7,076 bases of DNA, from the NCBI GenBank assembly GCA_030667105.1, contig DAOUWN010000108.1, positions 1 to 7,076 of the forward strand. Reading direction: 5' to 3'. Position numbers and translations under genes: made by a program. Of the stretch, positions 1 through 4,380 are shown piece by piece. Position 1 is the stretch's first letter; the number at the start of each line of letters is the position of its first letter. The notes under the pieces were generated by a model. It searched no databases, had not been told where the DNA came from, and was given only the letters and a program-made list of their open reading frames with translations. The stretch comes from Deltaproteobacteria bacterium (GTDB lineage: Bacteria; Desulfobacterota; Desulfobacteria; C00003060).

Positions 1-237
1 ACAGATGACAATGCCGAGTGGCGCATGCCCCAGAAACGAAGACCCATGCTCTTTTGCCCTTGAGAGCCTCTCCAGTAGATCTTTTTCAGTAACAACGATG
101 AACTGCCACGGGTTAAATCCTCTTGATGAAGGTGAACGAAGAGCCGCCTCAATCAAGGTATCGATTTTTTCGGGTTCAACGCGTCGTTCCGTAAACCTCC
201 TGATACTTCTCCTTTTTTGAACAATAGACAAAAACAT
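1..237 (-). CDS. Nitroreductase family protein, N-terminal part, cut by window edge
   Basis: Reading the minus strand from an ATG at 237 gives 79 uninterrupted codons that run off the left edge. The protein opens MFLSIVQKRRSIRRFTERRV and continues with an EAALRSPSSRGFNPWQFIVV segment; this matches the start of the FMN-dependent nitroreductase fold, in which the RRSIRRF arginines and the PSS-x-NPWQF loop contact the FMN phosphate and ring. Family members use NAD(P)H to reduce nitro compounds, quinones or flavins in the cytoplasm; the substrate cannot be told from this part. The start is well supported by an AGGAGGG ribosome site (244-250) six bases upstream. It lies downstream of the HigBA-like operon in the same direction, about 200 bases away, so it may have its own promoter. 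Family call is sure; specific role unknown. Confidence 0.88.
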   Translation of the reverse strand, partial: MFLSIVQKRRSIRRFTERRVEPEKIDTLIEAALRSPSSRGFNPWQFIVVTEKDLLERLSRAKEHGSSFLGHAPLGIVIC

Positions 238-319
238 AGCAAACCCTCCTCGCCATTCTTGAAAATCCGATATTTATATGTGTAATACTTTTGCAGGCTC
301 GGCGTGCCCTTTTTTCGTT

Positions 320-356
320 GTCGTATTTTGGGAAAATATGTGGGGACGGGCATAAC
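320..356 (+). repeat. Short repeat motif, copy 1 (REP/RAYT-end-like)
   Basis: The 13-base string GTCGTATTTTGGG (320-332) recurs identically at 1416-1428. Here it is followed after ten bases by GGGACGGGCATAAC; GGGCATAAC recurs in inverted orientation at 1441-1449. ACGGGC at 346-351 also pairs with GCCCGT at 378-383. The second copy abuts a REP-associated transposase fragment, so this copy may be a solo end or non-autonomous relic of the same element. The rest of 238-434 holds no gene I can support. Confidence 0.45.
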
Positions 357-434
357 TATATAATTAGCTTGACATTCGCCCGTTATCCTCGCAGTCCGTT
401 TCAGGCGGACGGGGAATGCGGTCGCTCTTGCGGT

Positions 435-764
435 TCAAGCGGCTATAACGCTGATTGTGGCACGTCGCCGGGAACGCGGCTTTGCCTTTATAACGATTTC
501 CACGTCCCGACCGAGGTCGTTTAGAAATCTGAGCAGACGTTCCGTTGAAAAACCTGATAGTCGTCCTCGGATGAGAGCTGATACTTTGGGCTGGTCGATA
601 CCGAGGATAGCCGCCGCCGCCTTTTGGCTCATGTGACGCTTGGATATAATCTCGCTTATCTGTCGAGCAAGCTCCGCTTTGGCCAATGCCTCCTCTGGAT
701 CGGCAACCCCAAGATCGGCAAATACGTTTCCGCTGCTTTTTTCAGCCTTAATAGAATCATTCAT
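435..764 (-). CDS. HigA-like XRE-family antitoxin
   Basis: A 109-residue protein whose residues about 45-85 form a helix-turn-helix of the XRE/HigA type (SQKAAAAILGIDQPKVSALI followed by a GxxxxxSTERLLRFLNDLG helix). The C-terminal tail (KPRSRRR) is basic. In this family the antitoxin binds and neutralises the partner RNase and represses the shared promoter. The ATG at 762-764 overlaps the toxin stop in an ATGA arrangement, so the two are translationally coupled; a purine-rich AGGGAAGGA site precedes it. Toxin-first order is typical of HigBA. The N-terminal ~25 residues are acidic and poorly typed. Alternative naming as a generic XRE regulator would not change the pairing. Confidence 0.9.
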   Translation of the reverse strand: MNDSIKAEKSSGNVFADLGVADPEEALAKAELARQISEIISKRHMSQKAAAAILGIDQPKVSALIRGRLSGFSTERLLRFLNDLGRDVEIVIKAKPRSRRRATISVIAA

Positions 765-1129
765 GGCTTTCCTTCCCTCTCGTGGAATTCCTTGGCTCTC
801 TTCAGCCGCGCATTGATTAGATCAATGTCTGGTTTTGGCGTAGTGATACCCTTCCTGGATTTTTTCTGAAAGGCGTGAAGCGCATACACCGTGCCACGAA
901 ACTTCACCGTGTAGACCGCCCGGTAACTGTTGCCTTCATAATGTTCAACAACCTCCAGAACTCCAGCTCCCTTGAAGCCCTTCAACGGTTTCGCATCAGG
1001 ATGCTTGCCTCCTGCCTGAGCGACATGCAAAGCATAACCCATTACACTCCGCACTTCCGCAGGAAATCCTTTCAAGTCTTCCTTCGTACTCCCAATCCAA
1101 ATCAGTTCTTTGTACTTTGGGTTATCCAC
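761..1129 (-). CDS. HigB/RelE-like toxin (phage Gp49-like family)
   Basis: A 122-residue protein of the Gp49-like/RelE-superfamily toxin family. Seen in the sequence: the AKPLKGF-x-GAGVLEVVE strand pair (about residues 47-62), the YRAVYTVKF strand (69-77), and the diagnostic LHAFQKKS segment (84-91) followed by TPKPDIDLINARLKRA (97-112). Relatives are ribosome-dependent mRNA interferases. The start is GTG at 1127-1129; a stop codon lies eight codons upstream in frame and no in-frame ATG lies between, so this start is forced. There is no Shine-Dalgarno sequence in front of it, in keeping with the leaderless arrangement suggested by the promoter at 1136-1164. Length is slightly above the usual ~110 residues but no domain is missing, so the module looks intact. 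Confidence 0.9.
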   Translation of the reverse strand: MDNPKYKELIWIGSTKEDLKGFPAEVRSVMGYALHVAQAGGKHPDAKPLKGFKGAGVLEVVEHYEGNSYRAVYTVKFRGTVYALHAFQKKSRKGITTPKPDIDLINARLKRAKEFHEREGKP

Positions 1130-1135
1130 AAAACA

Positions 1136-1164
1136 AGTATGCCAGATCTAGCATGCCTTTTCAA
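1136..1164 (-). promoter_or_regulatory. Sigma70-type promoter of the HigBA-like operon
   Basis: On the minus strand a -35 TTGAAA (1164-1159) is separated by exactly 17 bases from a -10 CATACT (1141-1136). Only six bases (1135-1130) separate the -10 from the G of the toxin GTG, so the expected transcription start falls on or next to the start codon, giving a leaderless mRNA. Confidence 0.6.
1139..1154. promoter_or_regulatory. Palindromic operator, probable antitoxin binding site
   Basis: ATGCCAGATCTAGCAT is a 16-base palindrome in which seven of eight base pairs match (only positions 5 and 12 disagree). It fills the spacer and touches the -10 of the toxin-antitoxin promoter, the place where a HigA-type protein would block RNA polymerase. 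Function is inferred from position and symmetry. Confidence 0.6.
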
Positions 1165-1225
1165 TCTAAAAGTTGAGAATTGACGGTGGGCAGGATAAAT
1201 CTCCAGGCCAAGGGTTGTTACGTTT

Positions 1226-1441
1226 CTACGTATTCTCCGGGTAAAGCCTTTGCAATTGTTCAACAGTTTGGCCTACTTCGTCCACCAGCCAATCCGGCTT
1301 CAGCAGTTTTGCTTCAGTCCCGAATGAAAAAAACCAGAAGATCAGCTCCGGCTCTGACGAGGCTGCAAACGTAAGCACTGTGTTCCCGTTCTTTTTCTTT
1401 GTAATCTTCTGATCAGTCGTATTTTGGGGACGTCTATGATG
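1226..1441 (-). pseudogene. C-terminal remnant of a WYL-domain transcriptional regulator
   Basis: Minus-strand reading ending in TAG at 1226-1228 gives 62 residues that resemble the end of WYL-domain DNA-binding regulators: a VLTFAASSEPELIFWFFSFG segment, then EAKLLKPDWLVDEVGQ and a final helix QLQRLYPENT. In the family this C-terminal extension follows the ligand-sensing WYL domain. The helix-turn-helix and the WYL domain itself are absent; homology begins about 1414, immediately beside the GTCGTATTTTGGG repeat, and a TAA at 1442-1444 closes the frame upstream. The regulator was therefore truncated where the mobile-element sequence begins. There is no start codon or ribosome site, so it is a relic. 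Confidence 0.7.
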
Positions 1442-1449
1442 TTATGCCC
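1416..1449 (+). repeat. Short repeat motif, copy 2, at the WYL/RAYT junction
   Basis: GTCGTATTTTGGG is identical to 320-332; here it continues directly as GACGTC and, nine bases on, GTTATGCCC, the reverse complement of GGGCATAAC in copy 1. It marks the border between the WYL stump and the RAYT fragment. Confidence 0.45.
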
Positions 1450-1639
1450 CCAGAATCCTTTCATCGCCTTTCAACCGGATGCCACTTTTGCGCAATGCTT
1501 TGATTCCGCCCCAACCCCCCAGACTCCTTATGAGACCGCCACCTGTAAGATCAGGCCTCTTGCCTTCGCCAATTCCTTTTTGCACAAAAGCACGGTATCG
1601 TCTTCGCGCCTTCGCGGTACCCTGCCGTAGCAGAGCCAC
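1442..1639 (-). pseudogene. REP-associated tyrosine transposase (RAYT) fragment
   Basis: The minus-strand frame ending with TAA at 1442-1444 encodes an internal block typical of REP-associated Y1 transposases: AKARRRYRAFVQKGIGEGKR, then PDLTGGGLIRSLGGW, KALRKSG and finally KGDERILG. In complete proteins this block follows the catalytic Tyr/HuH domain and is followed by some 80 residues with a helix-turn-helix. Both ends are missing: the N-terminal catalytic part is replaced by group II intron-like sequence near 1640, and translation stops right after ERILG. The frame stays open to 1867, but the upstream part is non-homologous junction sequence. RAYTs mobilise REP palindromes; this one cannot be active. 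Confidence 0.75.
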
Positions 1640-1842
1640 TGCTTTCCCGAGTACCGTCGCCGGATACCCGGTTGTGATACCGCTACACCGTTGCCGCTCC
1701 CTTTGCTCGCTCTCGCCTAGCGGCTCGCCTCTCCGCTTCGCTTCGAGTCGCCTCCATCCGGCTGGGTTTGGGACTTGCTCACAATAGCCCCTACATGCTA
1801 TGGTGAACTCACCCTTAAGAACACGTGCCGTGCCCGGCACAC
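1640..1842 (-). mobile_element. 5' fragment of a group II intron (domain I region)
   Basis: On the minus strand a GTGTG 5' end (1842-1838) opens a GC-rich, structured segment: a perfect GTGCCG-GGCA-CGGCAC hairpin (1840-1825), a GGGTGAGTTCACC element, GAGCAAGTCCCAAACC and a long purine-rich run of GCGAAGCG/GCGAGAGCGAGC units (about 1755-1690). GUGYG is the consensus 5' splice end of group II introns, and the following pattern resembles domain I of bacterial introns. No reverse-transcriptase frame, domain V or 3' end follows; the sequence passes into RAYT coding near 1640 (border approximate). It is a stump, called from pattern only; a covariance-model search would be needed to confirm it. Confidence 0.5.
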
Positions 1843-1908
1843 AACGAAGGCATGCACCAGATCCCAAAAGCCTGCGTCTTCTGGTCCTGGTGATGCCCGG
1901 CGTTAGCG
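1843..1908 (+). other. attC-like integron recombination site interrupted by the intron
   Basis: Plus-strand layout: AACG (1843-1846), two-base spacer, GGCAT-g-CACCAG (1849-1860), variable segment, CTGGTGATGCC (1887-1897), three-base spacer, CGTTAGCG (1901-1908). The inner arms pair over 11 bp with a single extrahelical G at 1854 and the outer AACG pairs with CGTT, the arrangement of attC sites (R boxes, unpaired spacers, L boxes with an extrahelical base). The intron begins directly after the minus-strand GTT of the R'' box, the insertion point known for attC-specific class C introns. The R' box GTTAGCG departs from GTTRRRY at the last two positions. A plain terminator-like hairpin targeted by an intron is the alternative. 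Confidence 0.5.
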
Positions 1909-1915
1909 AAGTTCA

Positions 1916-1938
1916 ATCACCGTCATTGGTGATATCAT
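1916..1938 (+). promoter_or_regulatory. Promoter -10 and inverted-repeat operator of the DUF4258/YgiT module
   Basis: ATCACC (1916-1921) and GGTGAT (1928-1933) form a perfect 6-bp inverted repeat around a 6-base spacer. It abuts a -10-like TATCAT (1933-1938); a matching -35 is poor. The predicted start near 1945 leaves a short leader with the ribosome site. Position and symmetry suggest autoregulation by the module. Confidence 0.45.
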
Positions 1939-1959
1939 AAATTGGAAGCGGGAGTTTCC

Positions 1960-2286
1960 GTGAATCTCCAAGACATTGTTGAGGCAATACGACACGATAG
2001 AATACGAATTACAGACCACGCTGACGAAGAGGCGCAAGCCGACCGTCTGTCCTTTGACGAGATCTTCGTGAGTATTTTTCAAGGTGAGATCATCGAGGAT
2101 TACCCTGATGATAAGCCTTACCCCAGTTGTCTTGTTTATGGCGAAACTTTCAGCAAAGACCCAGTACATAGCGTTTGGGCTTATAATCAGGAAAACCGAT
2201 GGGCTGTTCTGATCACTGTATATCGCCCTGACCCAAGGCACTGGGTCAATTGGCGAACGAGGAGACCAAGAGATGCTACCCTTTAG
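1960..2286 (+). CDS. DUF4258 protein, probable toxin of a toxin-antitoxin pair
   Basis: A 108-residue protein starting at GTG 1960-1962, chosen because a GGGAG ribosome site lies five bases upstream; an in-frame TTG at 1942 has no such support. It shows the DUF4258 layout: an N-terminal helix, RITDHADEEAQADRLSFDEI with the His-Ala motif, then GEIIEDYPDDKPYPSCLVYG, PVHSVWAYN and a final AVLITVYRPDP strand. The fold is thought to be related to BrnT/RelE-type RNases. The downstream zinc-finger gene overlaps its last 14 bases, so the two are co-transcribed and coupled. Toxin activity is inferred from the pairing; the catalytic residues are not established. It begins 52 bases after the attC-like site and fits a cassette gene. 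Confidence 0.8.
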   Translation: MNLQDIVEAIRHDRIRITDHADEEAQADRLSFDEIFVSIFQGEIIEDYPDDKPYPSCLVYGETFSKDPVHSVWAYNQENRWAVLITVYRPDPRHWVNWRTRRPRDATL

Positions 2287-2539
2287 CAAATGCCCGGTAT
2301 GCGGTGGGGAAATGATCGAAAAAGAAGTTGAAAAACTCCTTCGCGGTGGGAAACATACAGCAGTATTGACCGTGCGTGCAGAAGTCTGCCTCCACTGCGG
2401 TGAACGTCTTTATTCCAAAGAGACTATTAGCCGATTTGAGCAAATTCGCTCCAAACTTCTGCGTCAAGACTTGACTGGCTTTCAAGCAGTAGGCCAGTCA
2501 TTTCAGGTTCCGAGCGAACACTCGAATACGCAATGCTAG
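2273..2539 (+). CDS. YgiT-type zinc-finger protein, probable antitoxin
   Basis: An 88-residue protein with a zinc site made of C7-PV-C10 and C39-LH-C42, separated by a basic linker, followed by GERLYSKETISRFEQIRSKL. This is the MqsA/YgiT N-terminal zinc-finger type; the C-terminal helix-turn-helix of full MqsA is absent, as is usual for the short members that follow DUF4258 genes. An AGGAG site (2260-2264) eight bases before ATG 2273 supports the start. Such proteins act as antitoxins by binding the upstream toxin; promoter binding is less certain without the helix-turn-helix. The last ten residues (PSEHSNTQC) lie inside the nested inverted repeats at 2510-2569 and may be poorly conserved. 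Confidence 0.82.
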   Translation: MLPFSKCPVCGGEMIEKEVEKLLRGGKHTAVLTVRAEVCLHCGERLYSKETISRFEQIRSKLLRQDLTGFQAVGQSFQVPSEHSNTQC

Positions 2540-2569
2540 CATTTGCGTCGAGAAGACGCCTGGGCTCGG
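2510..2569. repeat. Nested imperfect inverted repeats at the end of the zinc-finger gene
   Basis: Outer arms CCGAGC (2510-2515) and GCTCGG (2564-2569) enclose CTCG/CGAG (2521-2524, 2549-2552), ACGCA/TGCGT (2528-2532, 2544-2548) and ATGC/GCAT (2533-2536, 2539-2542). An alternative hairpin GCGTC-GAGAA-GACGC (2546-2560) competes. No T-run follows, so it is not a standard terminator. It stands where the 3' attC of the toxin-antitoxin cassette would be expected, but clear AAC/GTT boxes are not seen. Confidence 0.5.
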
Positions 2570-2689
2570 TTCAACATTTGCAGATCGGCCACCGTGTCTG
2601 GCGTGTTACAGTTTGGCTTACATTCCAATGTGTCCGGGTCTCAGAATCCTCCTAACTACGCTCGGTATGACAAGAAAGGAGACATAGGT

Positions 2690-2911
2690 TTGAGAGAGTT
2701 TAGTAGCCTAGAAGTCAAGGTCGTCGGCAACGACCTTGACAGGGCCATGAAGATCCTGAAAAGAAAACTACAGAAGGATGGTGTTTTCCGCCGACTGAAG
2801 GCCAAGAGGAGCTATGAAAAACCAAGCGAATGCCGCCGTCGGAAACGTCGAGAGAGTGAACAGAGGCAAAGAACAGACGGGTTGAAAAGATCTAGGGGCT
2901 CCAGGTACTAG
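2690..2911 (+). CDS. rpsU: Ribosomal protein bS21 family, TTG start, extended N-terminus
   Basis: Residues 8-60 (EVKVVGNDLDRAMKILKRKL, then a DGVFRRLKAKRSYEKPSE block and an Arg-rich RRRKRRESEQRQR tail) match bS21, the small basic protein of the 30S subunit that helps initiation near the anti-Shine-Dalgarno end of 16S rRNA. The expected start Met before EVKV is a CTA (Leu) codon. The only well-placed start is TTG 2690-2692, seven bases after AGGAG, adding six residues (MREFSS) to give 73 in all. A Cys at residue 48 and Gln at 58 and 60 replace usual arginines, and the C-terminus (TDGLKRSRGSRY) is atypical. It may be a diverging second bS21 copy or an early pseudogene. Confidence 0.82.
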   Translation: MREFSSLEVKVVGNDLDRAMKILKRKLQKDGVFRRLKAKRSYEKPSECRRRKRRESEQRQRTDGLKRSRGSRY

Positions 2912-2961
2912 TTCCATTTCTGTCATGCCCTGAGTCTGGCCCTAAAGGCTTTATCTCTATC

Positions 2962-3090
2962 ATGGTGTTCGAGGGGTTCAAGGTTGTTGACCGCGCTGCA
3001 TCAGAAGGTCAACACCCCAGGACAGGGGAAAAGATCCATATCCTCCGCTCCAAGACTGTCAAGTTCAGCCCGGGGAGTTCCCCGCATTAA
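2962..3090 (+). pseudogene. C-terminal remnant of an HU-family DNA-binding protein
   Basis: The plus-strand frame ending in TAA 3088-3090 reads EGFKVVDRAASEGQHPRTGE, then KIHILRSKTVKFSPGSSPH. This is the second half of HU/IHF proteins: the strand into the DNA-clasping arm, the arm tip (H/N-P-x-TGE) and the return strand up to VKFSPG. The N-terminal helical dimerisation part (about 45 residues) is absent; upstream codons in this frame do not resemble HU and there is no ribosome site. The usual end (GKALKE) is replaced by GSSPH. With bS21 and CspA nearby, it may be debris of a cluster of small nucleic-acid-binding genes. Confidence 0.7.
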
Positions 3091-3226
3091 GGACATACTG
3101 ATGGATATTACAGGCCAGAGTGCCAAGACTGGGATCTTCATACTTATACTTCGAATTAGATGGGGATATCGGGACAGCATGAACTGAATCCGAGGCCTCA
3201 TAAGAGAACACTCGAGGAGGTAGAAA

Positions 3227-3346
3227 TTGTCAAAGAAATACCCTGAATGTCCTCTGTATAATCAGGACAATTGCAGAGAGATTGATAATCCGAAGTTCTG
3301 TGCTCTTGTCCGGGTAGATAAAACTTGTCTTCGGGAGCGTCAATAG
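3227..3346 (+). CDS. Small four-cysteine protein, 39 residues
   Basis: A TTG start at 3227-3229 stands six bases after a strong GAGGAGG site (3214-3220) and gives a 39-residue protein beginning MSKKYPECPLYNQDNC. Cysteines fall at residues 8, 16, 25 and 34, nearly evenly spaced (C-x7-C-x8-C-x8-C), followed by a basic end (LRERQ). Four regularly spaced cysteines in so short a chain suggest a metal site or disulphides; there is no signal peptide, so a cytoplasmic zinc or iron-sulphur site is more likely. The ribosome site, length and codon choice argue for a real gene too short for standard gene callers. I cannot name a family or function. Confidence 0.6.
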   Translation: MSKKYPECPLYNQDNCREIDNPKFCALVRVDKTCLRERQ

Positions 3347-3347
3347 A

Positions 3348-3602
3348 CGGGGAAGAAAGTACAAGCCGAAAAAAGTGATACACCTCAACTCGCGTTACCG
3401 GATTGAAAAGATTCTGAGACATCTTGATCTGTGGGAAACAAGGAACCATGATCCCCCGACCCGAAAGGCCACACATATTCCAGAACTCATCATCGACCCG
3501 GCATATTTACCCTGTTCAATCAAACGAAACGTATCGTCAATTCTCCTTTTTGAATCTGCTGTCAAGGGCAAATATCATATGACATTCGATCCATCTATTT
3601 AA
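3348..3602 (+). pseudogene. Transposase C-terminal remnant
   Basis: An open plus-strand frame ending in TAA 3600-3602 contains IHLNSRYRIEKILRHLDLWE followed by a Pro-rich segment and ELIIDPAYLP. The pattern 'hydrophobic strand - x-I-x-KILRHL-x-LWE - PP-rich tail' is the closing part of several transposases that carry an upstream zinc-binding domain (IS91-like types). The zinc knuckle and catalytic domain are missing; the frame merges upstream into the end of the four-cysteine gene. Without a start or ribosome site it is called a relic. Assignment to an IS family is uncertain. Confidence 0.45.
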
Positions 3603-3789
3603 CGGGGCTCGCAGCTCCCTGAAACAAAGTGTTGGCTTCAATAGGTTCTATCCGATCATGCGTTTTGAGGTCATACAGCGGTGGCGCCCCCAAAACCGGT
3701 GAAAACCTCGCTGCTTTCGCAAATTTCCCTGGCACACAATAGTATCTGCGCCCCTCAACGATCTTCGTCTGCCCGCAACTCGCCGCCAC
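3595..3789 (-). CDS. Hypothetical small protein, 64 residues
   Basis: Starting at GTG 3787-3789, seven bases after an AGGA site, the minus strand encodes 64 residues: a short CGQTKIVEGRRYYCVPGKFA head with two cysteines, then RFSPVLGAPPLYDLKTHDRI and EPIEANTLFQGAASPVK. An earlier in-frame TTG at 3795 overlaps the ribosome site and is less likely. The sequence looks protein-like (balanced composition, PPLYDL and EPIEAN patches) but I recognise no domain, signal peptide or membrane segment. It converges on the transposase remnant, overlapping its end by eight bases. It could be a chance frame. Confidence 0.4.
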   Translation of the reverse strand: MAASCGQTKIVEGRRYYCVPGKFAKAARFSPVLGAPPLYDLKTHDRIEPIEANTLFQGAASPVK

Positions 3790-3826
3790 TGCCAATCCTT
3801 CACAATATGTAGTGCCGCATTAATCC

Positions 3827-3855
3827 TTGACACACAACCCCTTTTTTGCTACATC
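3827..3855 (+). promoter_or_regulatory. Sigma70-type promoter upstream of the small membrane ORF and csp
   Basis: A perfect -35 TTGACA (3827-3832), a 17-base spacer and a -10-like TACATC (3850-3855, three of six). The predicted start near 3862 lies just before the ribosome site at 3874-3878 and about 260 bases before the cold shock gene. Confidence 0.45.
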
Positions 3856-3887
3856 CTTTCTTCAAAAAAACGTAGGAGTTTAGCCTT

Positions 3888-4046
3888 TTGAAAAGCGCTA
3901 AAGTGTTAGAAAAAAACAAGTTGTTATCCATAGCCATTTCAACTGTCGCCTTCCCATGGATACTTTATCATGTGAAAGAACTGGATCGAACACGGAAATC
4001 AGGACCCGTATTTTGGAACCCACTTCAATCCCGCCTTTTGCCCTAG
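3888..4046 (+). CDS. Possible small single-pass membrane protein, 52 residues
   Basis: A TTG start (3888-3890) nine bases after AGGAG (3874-3878) opens a 52-codon frame ending in TAG 4044-4046. The product has a basic head (MKSAKVLEKNK), one hydrophobic span at about residues 12-28 (LLSIAISTVAFPWILYHV) and a charged/polar tail (KELDRTRKSGPVFWNPLQSRLLP). The positive head would place the N-terminus in the cytoplasm. It lies between the promoter at 3827-3855 and the cold shock gene, 78 bases upstream of the latter, so the two may share a transcript. Too short for standard callers; no family recognised. The alternative is that this is simply the long 5' leader of csp. Confidence 0.42.
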   Translation: MKSAKVLEKNKLLSIAISTVAFPWILYHVKELDRTRKSGPVFWNPLQSRLLP

Positions 4047-4124
4047 CGATGCGATTCTTGTGGCCCCTTCCAAAGTAACGCCTGAGTGGCTGTACGAAAG
4101 AAGAAAGAAAGGAGGATAAGCTCT

Positions 4125-4325
4125 ATGGCAGAAGGAATTGTGAAGTGGTTTAGTGACCAAAAAGGATATGGTTTCATTGAGCGGGAAGGTGATAAGGATG
4201 TTTTTGTTCATCACTCTGCTATTAGCGGGTCTGGATTCAAGGCCCTTGCTGAAGGCGACCGGGTGAGTTTTGACGTAGAAGAGGGGACTAAGGGACCTGC
4301 GGCTAACAACGTCATTAAGCTGTAG
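4125..4325 (+). CDS. Cold shock protein, CspA family
   Basis: A 66-residue single cold shock domain: [20 protein letters not shown] carries RNP1 (KGYGFI) and leads into RNP2 (VFVHHSAI), followed by [27 protein letters not shown]. The protein binds single-stranded RNA/DNA and acts as an RNA chaperone in the cytoplasm. ATG 4125 is chosen because GGAGG (4111-4115) lies nine bases upstream; an in-frame GTG at 4086 would place the ribosome site inside the gene. Length is standard. The upstream untranslated region, if transcribed from 3862, is long, as is common for cold shock genes; a strong terminator follows 20 bases after the stop. The gene looks intact. Confidence 0.95.
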   Translation: MAEGIVKWFSDQKGYGFIEREGDKDVFVHHSAISGSGFKALAEGDRVSFDVEEGTKGPAANNVIKL

Positions 4326-4345
4326 ACCGTAACTGTTCAATCATC

Positions 4346-4380
4346 AAGGGCATCTCGTCGAGCCGAAGCGAGATGCCCTT
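4346..4380 (+). terminator. Intrinsic terminator after csp
   Basis: AAGGGCATCTCG (4346-4357) pairs perfectly over 12 bp with CGAGATGCCCTT (4369-4380) around an 11-base loop; a short TTTAATTT tract follows. It separates csp from the isomerase gene. Confidence 0.88.

Noticed and set aside
403..419. GTCCG/CGGAC hairpin downstream of the antitoxin gene
   Set aside because: Short stem without a T-tract on the minus strand, so not a convincing terminator.
1479..1787. 102-codon plus-strand frame
   Set aside because: Antisense to the RAYT fragment and intron stump; composition (Pro/Arg/Ser) is that of a shadow frame.
4049..4078. Nine-codon frame MRFLWPLPK in the csp leader
   Set aside because: Follows the TAG at 4044-4046 closely but has no ribosome site of its own; a leader peptide cannot be claimed from this alone.
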